A stretch of DNA of 38,426 bases. Source: an uncultured Alphaproteobacteria bacterium. GTDB taxonomy: Bacteria; Pseudomonadota; Alphaproteobacteria; Rhodobacterales; Rhodobacteraceae. The notes under the pieces were generated by a model, which made no database searches, had not been told where the DNA came from, and saw nothing but the letters and a program-made list of their open reading frames with translations. Location of the stretch: positions 1-38,426 of the forward strand of contig CACIAQ010000014.1 in NCBI GenBank assembly GCA_902584635.1, in the 5' to 3' direction. Below, piece after piece: positions 28,413 through 36,497 of the stretch; the stretch's first letter is position 1; the number at the start of each line of letters is the position of its first letter. A program made the translations under genes and the position numbers.

Positions 28413-29204
28413 TTGGAAATTGAAGTGCAAAAAGAAATTAATGGACTACATCAGCTTGAAGTTTTAAAAGTCCGTCATTGGACTTCTTCAACTTTTTCTT
28501 TTTCTTGTGTAAGGCCAGACAACTTCAGATTTAGATCAGGGGAGTTTGTAATGATCGGGTTGAGTATAGCTAACAAACCTGTTCTTAGAGCTTATTCAAT
28601 AGCCTCTCCCAATTGGCATGAAGAGTTTGAGTTTTACTCAATAAAGGTTAAAGATGGACCTTTAACATCAAAACTTCAGCAGATGAGAGAGGGCGATTAT
28701 ATTTTGTTCAGGAACAAACCTGTTGGAACTCTTGTTAATGACGCTCTTTTGAAAGGGAGAAGATTATTTCTTTTCTCTACTGGCACAGGTATAGCTCCCT
28801 TTACAAGTATTATTCGTGATCCCGAAACTTATGAAAAATTTGATGAAGTAATACTGTTTCAAACCTGTCGGTTCATTAACGAGCTAGAATTTGGGAAATA
28901 TACGGTTGAGACAATCTTTAAAGATGAACTTTTGTCAGAGATAGTTGCTGACAAACTTAAATATTTCCCCACCACTACTAGAGAGCCTAGCCAATACTTT
29001 GGAAGAGTCACTGATTGGCTCAAATCAAAAAGATTTCTAGAGCAATTTGGAACAGACTTAAATTCGACTGAGGATAGAGCTATGATATGCGGTAGCATCG
29101 AAATGCTAAATGAATTCAAAGAAATCTGTTTGGAAAAAGGTTTGAAAGAGGGCTCTAATTCCTCCCCTGGTCAATTCGTAATTGAGAAAGCTTTTGTTGA
29201 TTAA
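28413..29204 (+). CDS. fpr: Ferredoxin/flavodoxin--NADP+ reductase
   Basis: This is an FAD-binding reductase that exchanges electrons between NADPH and ferredoxin or flavodoxin. FRSGEFVMIGL and RAYSIASPNWHEE form the FAD site, YSIKVKDGPLTSKLQ follows, FSTGTGIAPF is the NADP pyrophosphate loop, and the C-terminal FVIEKAFVD matches the bacterial subclass with an extended tail. The start is uncertain. TTG 28413 gives 263 residues but has no ribosome binding site; GTG 28425 is only four codons later and has TTGGAAATT upstream. The body of the protein closely follows Rhodobacterales Fpr. Confidence 0.92.
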   Translation: MEIEVQKEINGLHQLEVLKVRHWTSSTFSFSCVRPDNFRFRSGEFVMIGLSIANKPVLRAYSIASPNWHEEFEFYSIKVKDGPLTSKLQQMREGDYILFRNKPVGTLVNDALLKGRRLFLFSTGTGIAPFTSIIRDPETYEKFDEVILFQTCRFINELEFGKYTVETIFKDELLSEIVADKLKYFPTTTREPSQYFGRVTDWLKSKRFLEQFGTDLNSTEDRAMICGSIEMLNEFKEICLEKGLKEGSNSSPGQFVIEKAFVD

Positions 29205-29258
29205 GCAATAGCAGATATGTTTTAGGTAAAGCTTATTATCGAATTATTATTAAGGAGC

Positions 29259-30353
29259 GTGAATATTAAGGAAAGTAATCAAATTTTGAAACTAGAAAGA
29301 GTTTCTAAATCATTCAAGCAACAAAAGGTTTTAAATGATTTAAGCCTTACGATAGAGAAGGGTGAGAGGATGTGCCTTCTTGGTCCGTCTGGGTGTGGGA
29401 AAACAACTGCTTTAAGACTAATAGCAGGCTTGGAAATTCCCGACAGAGGTAAGATTATTATGAATGAATGTTTGGTTTCGTGTGATAGAAATATCTTAAA
29501 AGAAACACCTGATAGAAGTATTGGACTTGTGTTTCAAGATTTATCGCTTTTCCCTCACTTAAACATTTTTCAAAATGTCAGTTACTCCTTAATTGGGTTA
29601 AGCAGTGAAAAGATTAAAGAGAGAACAAGTTATCTCCTAGATTGTGTAGGTATGCTTTCTTTTAAAGAAAAATACCCCCATATGATCTCTGGTGGAGAAC
29701 AACAGAGAGTTGCAATAGCTCGTGCACTCGCACCTAATCCAAAATTAATGCTTATGGATGAGCCTTTCACTAGTTTGGACAATAGGTTAAGAGACGAAAT
29801 AAGAGATCTAACCCTATCTTTACTTGGCGAAGAAAACACATCAGTCATTATGGTTACTCATGATCCGGAGGAAGCCATGAAAGTATCGGATAGTATTGGT
29901 TTGATGCGTGAGGGCTCTATTGTCCAAAAGGGGGCCCCATACAATGTTTATAATAAGCCAGTAGATAGTAAAGCAGCGAAGTTTTTATCTAACTACAATA
30001 CGATACATGGGAAAGTCAACAACTCTCAAACCGATACTCCCTTTGGCTTGTTTATGACCCCGGGGTTACGAGATGGACTGATTGCTGAAATAATTATACG
30101 CCCCCAACATTTAAAAATTGACTTTGATAGAAATGGAAAGGGCCCTAATCCTACTGTTGAAAATGGAGTTGCAGCTAGAGGAAAAGTAGTTCGTTCCAGA
30201 TTTCTGGGAAAAGAGAGCCAAGTAGAATTAAAAATGGAGTTTGATGATTCCATGCTCAACGCTTCTGTTCCTGGCGTGTTTCTTCCTCCTACAGGTACTA
30301 ATTTGTGGATTTCGGTTAGAAGAGATCGATGTTTCGTTTTTGTTAGAGAGTAA
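29259..30353 (+). CDS. ABC transporter ATP-binding protein, iron/polyamine-type (orphan)
   Basis: This is a 364-residue ATPase of the MalK/FbpC/PotA group. Walker A is GPSGCGKTT (residues 42-50), the Q-loop VFQDLSLFPHL, the signature ISGGEQQ, Walker B LMLMDEP and the H-loop VTHDPEEAM. The last ~100 residues form a TOBE-like regulatory domain. No permease or solute-binding gene is adjacent, so its partners lie elsewhere. The GTG 29259 start has AAGGAG only one base upstream, too close for a normal site; initiation at TTG 29286 is an alternative that keeps all motifs. Subclass substrate is not decidable. Confidence 0.85.
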   Translation: MNIKESNQILKLERVSKSFKQQKVLNDLSLTIEKGERMCLLGPSGCGKTTALRLIAGLEIPDRGKIIMNECLVSCDRNILKETPDRSIGLVFQDLSLFPHLNIFQNVSYSLIGLSSEKIKERTSYLLDCVGMLSFKEKYPHMISGGEQQRVAIARALAPNPKLMLMDEPFTSLDNRLRDEIRDLTLSLLGEENTSVIMVTHDPEEAMKVSDSIGLMREGSIVQKGAPYNVYNKPVDSKAAKFLSNYNTIHGKVNNSQTDTPFGLFMTPGLRDGLIAEIIIRPQHLKIDFDRNGKGPNPTVENGVAARGKVVRSRFLGKESQVELKMEFDDSMLNASVPGVFLPPTGTNLWISVRRDRCFVFVRE

Positions 30354-30379
30354 AAATTTAAGTGATAAATTTTATTTTT
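30353..30379 (+). terminator. Possible weak intrinsic terminator after the ABC ATPase gene
   Basis: AAAATTTA (30353-30360), loop AGTGA, and TAAATTTT (30366-30373) form an 8-bp stem, followed by ATTTTT. The stem is all A-T, so it is weak and could arise by chance in this AT-rich genome. Confidence 0.3.
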
Positions 30380-30432
30380 CTGTTAATTTAATTTTTAAAA
30401 CATAAGAGTAAAAAAATATTTGGAGATAAAAA

Positions 30433-30651
30433 ATGTTTAATCAAATTGGATTGCCTGGCATAATTTTGATAGCTGTTGTTGTGCTAATACTATTCGGAAG
30501 AGGCAAGATCTCATCACTTATGGGTGAAGTGGGTAAAGGCATAACTAGCTTTAAGAAGGGTATAAGTGAAGGTAAACAGGAGTTAGACAAGGCACAAGAT
30601 GAAGTTTCAGAAAAAGTAAAAGATGTAACACCAGAAAAAGATAAAGGGTAA
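30433..30651 (+). CDS. tatA: Sec-independent protein translocase subunit TatA
   Basis: This is the pore-forming component of the twin-arginine translocase, which exports folded proteins. It has a single N-terminal helix (residues 5-21, [17 protein letters not shown]) followed by [16 protein letters not shown], the amphipathic helix with the family's FG hinge, and a charged tail. The length of 72 residues is normal. GGAG stands eight bases before the ATG. tatB and tatC follow. Confidence 0.93.
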   Translation: MFNQIGLPGIILIAVVVLILFGRGKISSLMGEVGKGITSFKKGISEGKQELDKAQDEVSEKVKDVTPEKDKG

Positions 30652-30660
30652 AAGTAAAGA

Positions 30661-30957
30661 ATGTTTGATTTGGGTTGGCAAGAGATTTTCGTTATTGGAA
30701 CTGTTACATTAATAGTAGTAGGGCCCAAAGACCTGCCGAGATTATTGAACAAAGTGGGAAAGGCCTTAGGAAAAATAAAACAAGTTTCAAGAGAATTTTA
30801 CGATCAGGTAAATGAAGCGGCTGAAATAGAAGAAATTAATAATTTGAAAAAAGATTTAAGCAAATACACTGAATTAGATAATTTTGTTGAGGATCCTAGC
30901 ATGGCAGTAAAGGGTAAAAAGAGTGTAAAGGCTAGGCAAAAAAAAAGTAAGCTCTAA
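30661..30957 (+). CDS. tatB: Sec-independent protein translocase subunit TatB
   Basis: This partner of TatC binds Tat signal peptides. The TatB signature is MFDLGWQEIFVIGTVTLIVV with the conserved acidic residue in the short periplasmic N-terminus, then GPKDLPRLLNKVGKALGK, the amphipathic helix. At 98 residues it is short for a TatB, with a reduced, Lys-rich C-terminal tail. The gap from tatA is nine bases. Confidence 0.92.
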   Translation: MFDLGWQEIFVIGTVTLIVVGPKDLPRLLNKVGKALGKIKQVSREFYDQVNEAAEIEEINNLKKDLSKYTELDNFVEDPSMAVKGKKSVKARQKKSKL

Positions 30958-31007
30958 TTTGTCCAAAATTCAATACATTATGTTTACTTGACAATTTATA
31001 ATATGTT

Positions 31008-31820
31008 ATGAAAAAAAATCATGAACAACTGGATGAAATAGAGCCTTCCAACGCCCCTCTGATAGAGCATCTTTCGGAGTTAAGATCTAGGCTGATTTTG
31101 TCTGTGGCAGCATTTCTTATTTGTATGGTTTGCGTATTTCCATTTTCAAAATATATATTTAATTTTTTAGCGATACCTATAACGGAACTGCTTACTATAA
31201 AAAATGAATCTAATGACCTTATATTTACAGGCCTTCAACAGGGTTTTATGGTAAACGTGAAAATATCTTTTTTTGGAGGTTTTATCGTTTCATTTCCTTT
31301 TATCGGATTTCAAATATGGCGATTTATAGCACCTGGCTTATATAAAAAAGAAAAACTAGCTTTTCTGCCTTTTTTAATTGCCTCACCTTTATTGTTTTTT
31401 GTCGGTGCTGCTTTTGCCTATTTTATTGTTCTTCCACTCGCGTTTAACTTTTTTTTGAGTTTTCAAAATACATCAGATCTAAATAATCTGGTAGGTATTA
31501 AATATCTTGGAACCATTAATGAATACCTTGGTCTTACTATGAGATTTATACTAGCATTTGGTATATGTTTTCAGTTACCTGTTTTGCTGACCTTAATGGG
31601 CAAAGCCGGCTTGGTGTCATCTCTTTCACTTATAAGAGTGAGAAAATATGCGATAGTTACCATATTAGTAGTAGCTGCTATAGTTACCCCGCCTGATGTT
31701 ATTACCCAAATTATTTTATTCTCAGTAGTTTATTCTCTTTATGAGATTTCAATTATATTGGTAAGGTTAGTAGAAAAGAAAAAAGAAGAAATTCTCCAGA
31801 AAATGGATGAAAATATATAA
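31008..31820 (+). CDS. tatC: Sec-independent protein translocase subunit TatC
   Basis: This is a six-helix receptor of the Tat system, 270 residues. PLIEHLSELRSRLI is the N-terminal signal-peptide binding motif; FIAPGLYKKEKLAFLPF and GICFQLPVLLTLMGKAGLV are further family motifs. VTPPDVITQIILF near the last helices is typical. The 50-base gap from tatB lacks a Shine-Dalgarno sequence before ATG 31008, so initiation may be weak or coupled. Confidence 0.95.
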   Translation: MKKNHEQLDEIEPSNAPLIEHLSELRSRLILSVAAFLICMVCVFPFSKYIFNFLAIPITELLTIKNESNDLIFTGLQQGFMVNVKISFFGGFIVSFPFIGFQIWRFIAPGLYKKEKLAFLPFLIASPLLFFVGAAFAYFIVLPLAFNFFLSFQNTSDLNNLVGIKYLGTINEYLGLTMRFILAFGICFQLPVLLTLMGKAGLVSSLSLIRVRKYAIVTILVVAAIVTPPDVITQIILFSVVYSLYEISIILVRLVEKKKEEILQKMDENI

Positions 31821-31831
31821 GAAGTGATATA

Positions 31832-32653
31832 ATGGAACAATATCTAAAAAGAATAGCGGACGCTTTGGAAAGAGCGTTCCCAAAAGAACCGGATATTGAT
31901 TTTTTTGAGAAAGCCAGCGCTTTTATATGGGAGCCAGCTAGAAATCACTTTTCAATAGTTAGTAGTATATCAACCGTAGATATTCCATTATTGAAAGGAA
32001 TGGATCAAGAGATTAAAAAAGTGACAATTAATACAAAATCATTCCTTGACGGAAAGCTTGCTAATAATGTCTTGGTATGGGGCGCCAGAGGTATGGGCAA
32101 ATCTACTCTCATAAAATCTATTGTTAAAGATGCTAGTGCAAAAAACAAAATTTTAAAGATTATTGAAGTGTCTAGGGATGATATTTCGCAAGTTAATAAA
32201 CTGTTTAAACTAATAAAAAATATAAAAAAAAAATTTATTATTTTTTGTGACGATATTTCATTCGATGACAATGAAACAAGCTATAAATCACTCAAATCCT
32301 TGCTTGATGGCGGATTGATAGGAGATGCTAAAAACATCCTGATATACGCAACGTCTAATAGAAGGCATTTACTTAGTAGGAAAACGGGGAAAAGGGATAA
32401 CTTTGTTAGATGGGAAGAAGAACTTGATGAACGTATTTCTATTTCGGATAGATTTGGAATCTCAATAGGAGTTTATGAGTGCGATCAAAATCTGTACTTA
32501 GAAATAGTAAGGTCCTATGCCAAATCCTTTGATTTAAATATAGCGACAAAAGAATTAGATAAAAAAGCGATAGAATGGCAAGTACAAAGAGGTAGTCGAT
32601 CAGGTCGAGTCGCAAAACAATTCATAATATCTTTATTAAGTAATTCGACATAG
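31832..32653 (+). CDS. DUF815 family AAA-type ATPase
   Basis: This is a 273-residue P-loop ATPase of the DUF815 family, whose role is not established. Walker A is GARGMGKS (about residues 84-91), the Walker B-like strand is IIFCDDISFD, sensor-like ATSNRRHLLSRK follows, then DRFGISIGVY and the C-terminal RGSRSGRVAKQF, a family signature. It begins 11 bases after tatC and ends convergently against the LysM gene with only ten bases between. A run of ten A bases in the segment before Walker B is in frame. Confidence 0.85.
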   Translation: MEQYLKRIADALERAFPKEPDIDFFEKASAFIWEPARNHFSIVSSISTVDIPLLKGMDQEIKKVTINTKSFLDGKLANNVLVWGARGMGKSTLIKSIVKDASAKNKILKIIEVSRDDISQVNKLFKLIKNIKKKFIIFCDDISFDDNETSYKSLKSLLDGGLIGDAKNILIYATSNRRHLLSRKTGKRDNFVRWEEELDERISISDRFGISIGVYECDQNLYLEIVRSYAKSFDLNIATKELDKKAIEWQVQRGSRSGRVAKQFIISLLSNST

Positions 32654-32663
32654 TTCCTTTTTT

Positions 32664-33719
32664 TTATTCAAAGTAGTTTTTGGGATTAACGCTTTTTGTT
32701 CCTTGTCTAAGTTCAAAATGAAGTATAGCCTGAGTTTTAGCATCATTTACTTTTTCTTCCATTGAACCAATTTTTTGACCCTTAGTGACAATTTCATTTT
32801 TTTTCACCAAAACTTTCGCGACTCTGCCATATATGCTGATTAAGTTGTCTCGATGCCTTATCAGGATAATTTTCCCGAAGTTTTGAGTATTGTCCGTTAT
32901 TAAAGCAACTGTACCAGACCCAGCGGCTAAAACTGCAGATCCTGGGGTAACTTCAATATCAATTCCTTGATTTTTTTGTTTTCCACTATTGGGATTATAC
33001 TCGTTAATAATTTTCCCTTTTACGGGCATAATGAAAGTATTTTTTGAAACAATATCATTTTTTATACTCGTTGAGCTTTCTGCATTATTTTTTTTATTCA
33101 ACACTAATTTTTTTACAGCAGTCTCTTTATTATCTTTATTTAGATTTGATTTTTTTTGCTTAATCGGAACAATAATAACTTGTCCTACATAAAGTGTAAA
33201 TTCTGCATCTAACTTATTCAATTTAGCTAAAGATGTCACAGAAACGTTATATAAACGAGCTATTGAATAAATTGTTTCTCCTGCTTCAATCTTATGTTTA
33301 GCATAACTATTTTCTGGGGAAGAGACTTGTTTTATTTCCTTCACTCTATCTAATACGTTTTTTGTGTTTTTTTGAGACCAAGCGCTTTCAGCTGCTTTTT
33401 TTGTTGGAACTATATTCTGGTTTAATGCTAATAATTCTCCTAGTCGGGGTCTATAAGATTCTACTAATCCGTTAAATAAAGAAAATTCTTTAGGATTCAG
33501 GTTTAACCTTTTAGCTATCTCTAAAACCGTCTCATTGCCATTTGCTACTACCACTTGATATTTATCATAGGAGATGATTCCTCTATTGTCTGGTTTTATC
33601 TTTTCGTCAAAAAAAGAGCTTTTAATATTTTGATCCGCCTTTTCAGAGTACTCCGAGCTTTGGCAATTTACCAAAATTGGTAAAATAAAAATAAAAGTGA
33701 TTAATGTATTTTTTTTCAT
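32664..33719 (-). CDS. LysM and M23/LytM-domain lipoprotein, NlpD-like, probably without peptidase activity
   Basis: This is a 351-residue envelope protein. The N-terminal signal MKKNTLITFIFILPILVNC suggests a lipoprotein, but Asn at -1 of the cysteine is unusual. Two LysM peptidoglycan-binding domains follow (about residues 52-98 and 144-190), then a Lys/Asn-rich linker and a LytM domain (about 232-348). The zinc-site HxxxD is NQGID and the HxH is ILH, so at least two metal ligands are lost, as in NlpD-type activators. It probably regulates an amidase during cell division. The gene is last in the minus-strand serS-surE-pcm operon, 19 bases after pcm. Confidence 0.85.
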   Translation of the reverse strand: MKKNTLITFIFILPILVNCQSSEYSEKADQNIKSSFFDEKIKPDNRGIISYDKYQVVVANGNETVLEIAKRLNLNPKEFSLFNGLVESYRPRLGELLALNQNIVPTKKAAESAWSQKNTKNVLDRVKEIKQVSSPENSYAKHKIEAGETIYSIARLYNVSVTSLAKLNKLDAEFTLYVGQVIIVPIKQKKSNLNKDNKETAVKKLVLNKKNNAESSTSIKNDIVSKNTFIMPVKGKIINEYNPNSGKQKNQGIDIEVTPGSAVLAAGSGTVALITDNTQNFGKIILIRHRDNLISIYGRVAKVLVKKNEIVTKGQKIGSMEEKVNDAKTQAILHFELRQGTKSVNPKNYFE

Positions 33720-33738
33720 AAAAAACTATACCCAGGTT

Positions 33739-34371
33739 TTAAATTTTTACTAACCCTTCTTTCATTTGTACGAACCTTACACTCATTAACTCTTTAATGT
33801 CCAAGCCTTTTTCAGTTTTAATTACTTTCAAAAGTGATTGTTTCTGGTTTGGCAGTCCAACTGGTACAATCATGACGCCACCTACCTTAAGCTGACTTAC
33901 GACCAAATTTGGAATTTCTTCAACAGCAGCGGTGACAATAATTCTATCAAAAGGTGCTTGAGGAGCGTAGCCAAAGAAACCATCGTGTAAAAGTATTATT
34001 ACATTTGATATATTGAGGTGCTCAATTCGTGTCCTAGCTAAATCTACTAGTTCTTTATATCTTTCTATTGAGTAGACCCTTGATGCTAATCTTGCAAGTA
34101 TAGCTGTTTGATAACCAGAGCCAGTACCTATTTCTAAAACTTTACTTCGTTGTGGAATGTCCAATTGTTGTGTCATATAAGCCACAAGCGAAGGTTGACT
34201 AATGGTCTGGCCGCATTCAATGGGAAGTGCAATATCTTCTAGGGATTTATCGTAAAAAACGTTTGAGATAAAAAGGCTTCTATCTATTGCCTCAATGCAA
34301 TTTAAGATTTCTGGTTTAGAAACTCCGAGTTGTCTCAATCTCAACATTAGAAGGGCTTTTGACTCATTCAT
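33739..34371 (-). CDS. pcm: Protein-L-isoaspartate O-methyltransferase
   Basis: This enzyme repairs damaged proteins by methylating L-isoaspartyl residues with SAM. ECGQTISQPSLVAYMTQQL is the family motif with the active-site Ser/Thr, VLEIGTGSGYQTAILA binds SAM, and FDRIIVTAAVEEIP follows. The length is 210 residues, as usual. The start is one base from the surE stop. The surE-pcm pairing is a conserved stress and stationary-phase neighbourhood. Confidence 0.95.
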   Translation of the reverse strand: MNESKALLMLRLRQLGVSKPEILNCIEAIDRSLFISNVFYDKSLEDIALPIECGQTISQPSLVAYMTQQLDIPQRSKVLEIGTGSGYQTAILARLASRVYSIERYKELVDLARTRIEHLNISNVIILLHDGFFGYAPQAPFDRIIVTAAVEEIPNLVVSQLKVGGVMIVPVGLPNQKQSLLKVIKTEKGLDIKELMSVRFVQMKEGLVKI

Positions 34372-34372
34372 G

Positions 34373-35149
34373 TCAAAATTTTACTTTCTTCAGTTTTTTA
34401 AAATTACTTTCCTCGTAAACATTCATTGATACCGGTGATACTGTTACATATCCATTCATACAGCTTGTATAGTCATTCTCAATAGCCGAAAATAAGTGTG
34501 TATTAATGGAGCCTATGTTAGCACTATAGGTGTTTTTAGATTTAGGTTTGATGTCTATAACAGAATTTGATTTATATCCTGTTTGCATGGTCGTTACTTT
34601 AAGGCAAGCTGGATATTCCATTTTTGTAGCGGAAGGAAAGTTAACATTAAAAGCCGTCTTTTCATTTGCATTTGAGAAGTTCTCAAAAATGGATAAACAC
34701 AACCTCGAACAACAACCTTCAGCAAAACGGTAAGGATTAAATTTTTTTTCTTCACTATTATAAGCCTGACTAAATGCAATTGATAACACCCCTCTTTCTG
34801 CGCCTTCCAAAGCGGCAGCTACTGTGCCAGAATAAAATAAATCTTCTGATAAATTATATCCCCAATTTATACCTGACAAAACAAGGTCAGGTTTTTTACT
34901 CTTCATAAGATAATCCAGGGCAAATATCATGCAATCTGTAGGTGTCCCACCAACAGAATACTCGTTGCTACTTTTTTTAGTTATCTCAAAATCAGTTTTA
35001 TAGGTTACCGATCGACTTTTTGCTGATTGATTTGAAGAAGGAGCAACTACAAAAATGTTTTCTTCTGATGACATTGTAAGCGCTATTTTTTTTAATGACT
35101 TTATCCCGTCAGCATTAATTCCATCATCATTAGTTATTAAAATGCGCAT
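34373..35149 (-). CDS. surE: 5'/3'-nucleotidase SurE
   Basis: This is a metal-dependent nucleoside monophosphate phosphatase. The N-terminal ILITNDDGINADG holds the metal-binding Asp pair at residues 8-9. Ser in APSSNQSAKSR and Asn in SGINWGYNLSED complete the site, and YSGTVAAALEG is a further motif. I start at ATG 35149 (258 residues); the frame extends 12 codons further but overlaps serS and lacks family similarity. The ATG follows the serS stop by one base. Confidence 0.95.
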   Translation of the reverse strand: MRILITNDDGINADGIKSLKKIALTMSSEENIFVVAPSSNQSAKSRSVTYKTDFEITKKSSNEYSVGGTPTDCMIFALDYLMKSKKPDLVLSGINWGYNLSEDLFYSGTVAAALEGAERGVLSIAFSQAYNSEEKKFNPYRFAEGCCSRLCLSIFENFSNANEKTAFNVNFPSATKMEYPACLKVTTMQTGYKSNSVIDIKPKSKNTYSANIGSINTHLFSAIENDYTSCMNGYVTVSPVSMNVYEESNFKKLKKVKF

Positions 35150-35150
35150 G

Positions 35151-36440
35151 TTAACAAAGGTTCCCTTTATTATCGATTTTCTCATAATTGAACATGTAGG
35201 ATCCTAGTGCTTCGGGAATTAACACCGATCCGTCTTCTTGTTGATTGTTTTCGATAACTGCTATTAAACATCGCCCAACGGCAAGTCCAGATCCATTTAA
35301 AGTAGAAATGAATTGAGGTTTCGAATCTCGATCGCTCTTATACCGAATGTTAATTCTTCTAGATTGAAACTCTCCGCACATTGAGCAACTCGATATTTCT
35401 CGGTATCTATTTTGGCCGGGAAGCCAAACCTCCAGGTCATATGTCTTTTTCGAACCAAAACCAATGTCTCCAGAGCATAAAAGTATTTTTCTGTATGGTA
35501 TTAATAAATTCTTTAGGATTTTCTCAGCACAGTTTGTCATCCTTTCGAGTTCTGAATTTTCAGCTTCCGGTTTGCAATATGTTACCATCTCTACTTTTTC
35601 GAATTGATGCTGTCTAATCATTCCAGTTGTATCTTTACCAGCGCTTCCCGCTTCCGAACGAAAACACTGTGTGGCTGCTGTCATTCTAATTGGTAATTGT
35701 TCATTGGAATAAATCTTATTTCTTCCAATGTTTGTCAGAGGAACTTCTGCTGTAGGAACTAGCCAAAGACCCTCGTTTGTCTGATAACTATCTTCTCTGA
35801 ACTTTGGTAGTTGACCTGTCCCAAACATCGACTGTTCATTTACAAGCACTGGAGCCCAAAATTCTGTTAGTTCATTCTCTATTATGTTTGTGTTAAGCAT
35901 GTATTGTGTAAGTGCTCTGTGCAGTAACGCTACAGATTTGGAAAGAAATACAAATCTTGAGCCAGTAACTTTTGCGGCTGACTCAAAATTTATATCTTTT
36001 TTCACAGCTTCAACTTCAAAGTGCTCCTTTGGTTGGAAGGCAAAAGTTTTTATCTTTCCCCATCTATAAATTTCTACATTGTCTGTTTCACTTTTTCCAA
36101 AGGGCACATTATCGCTAAGCAAATTGGGGATAGTTAAAAGTAGGCTCTCTAAATCGTTCTCTATTTCTCTTAGAGTAGATTCTAAGCTAGTTATCTCATT
36201 CTTCATTTTTTTTATATCGTCACGAATATTCTTTAATGCTGGTTCGTTATTATTTACAGAAATTCCAACTGTTTTTGAGAGAATTTTTCGTTCAGTGAGC
36301 AGGTGTTCTAACTTTTCTATAGTTTCTCTTCTTTTCGTATCTAAAGCTAGTATTTCAATGCTTTTTGAAGTTTCACCCCTTTTTTTTAGTGCTTTATCAA
36401 AAATCTCAGGATTGTTTCTAATAAGTTTTATGTCATGCAT
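35151..36440 (-). CDS. serS: Serine--tRNA ligase
   Basis: This class II aminoacyl-tRNA synthetase of 429 residues charges tRNA-Ser. The N-terminal coiled coil (about 30-100) binds the long variable arm. Motif 2 is visible as QCFRSEAGSAGKDTTGMIRQ and motif 3 as GSGLAVGRCLIAVIEN. LVPTAEVPLTN is the serine-site motif. It lies upstream of surE in one operon and 57 bases downstream of aspC. Confidence 0.96.
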   Translation of the reverse strand: MHDIKLIRNNPEIFDKALKKRGETSKSIEILALDTKRRETIEKLEHLLTERKILSKTVGISVNNNEPALKNIRDDIKKMKNEITSLESTLREIENDLESLLLTIPNLLSDNVPFGKSETDNVEIYRWGKIKTFAFQPKEHFEVEAVKKDINFESAAKVTGSRFVFLSKSVALLHRALTQYMLNTNIIENELTEFWAPVLVNEQSMFGTGQLPKFREDSYQTNEGLWLVPTAEVPLTNIGRNKIYSNEQLPIRMTAATQCFRSEAGSAGKDTTGMIRQHQFEKVEMVTYCKPEAENSELERMTNCAEKILKNLLIPYRKILLCSGDIGFGSKKTYDLEVWLPGQNRYREISSCSMCGEFQSRRINIRYKSDRDSKPQFISTLNGSGLAVGRCLIAVIENNQQEDGSVLIPEALGSYMFNYEKIDNKGNLC

Positions 36441-36497
36441 TTTTAACTCATTTTTTAAGGTTGTAGTTTGACTACGATACTGGTGTTGAAAAGATTA

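Noticed and set aside
30988-31008. TTGACA followed by TATAAT before tatC as a promoter
   Set aside because: The boxes are only about four bases apart instead of 16-18, so they cannot act together as a sigma-70 promoter.
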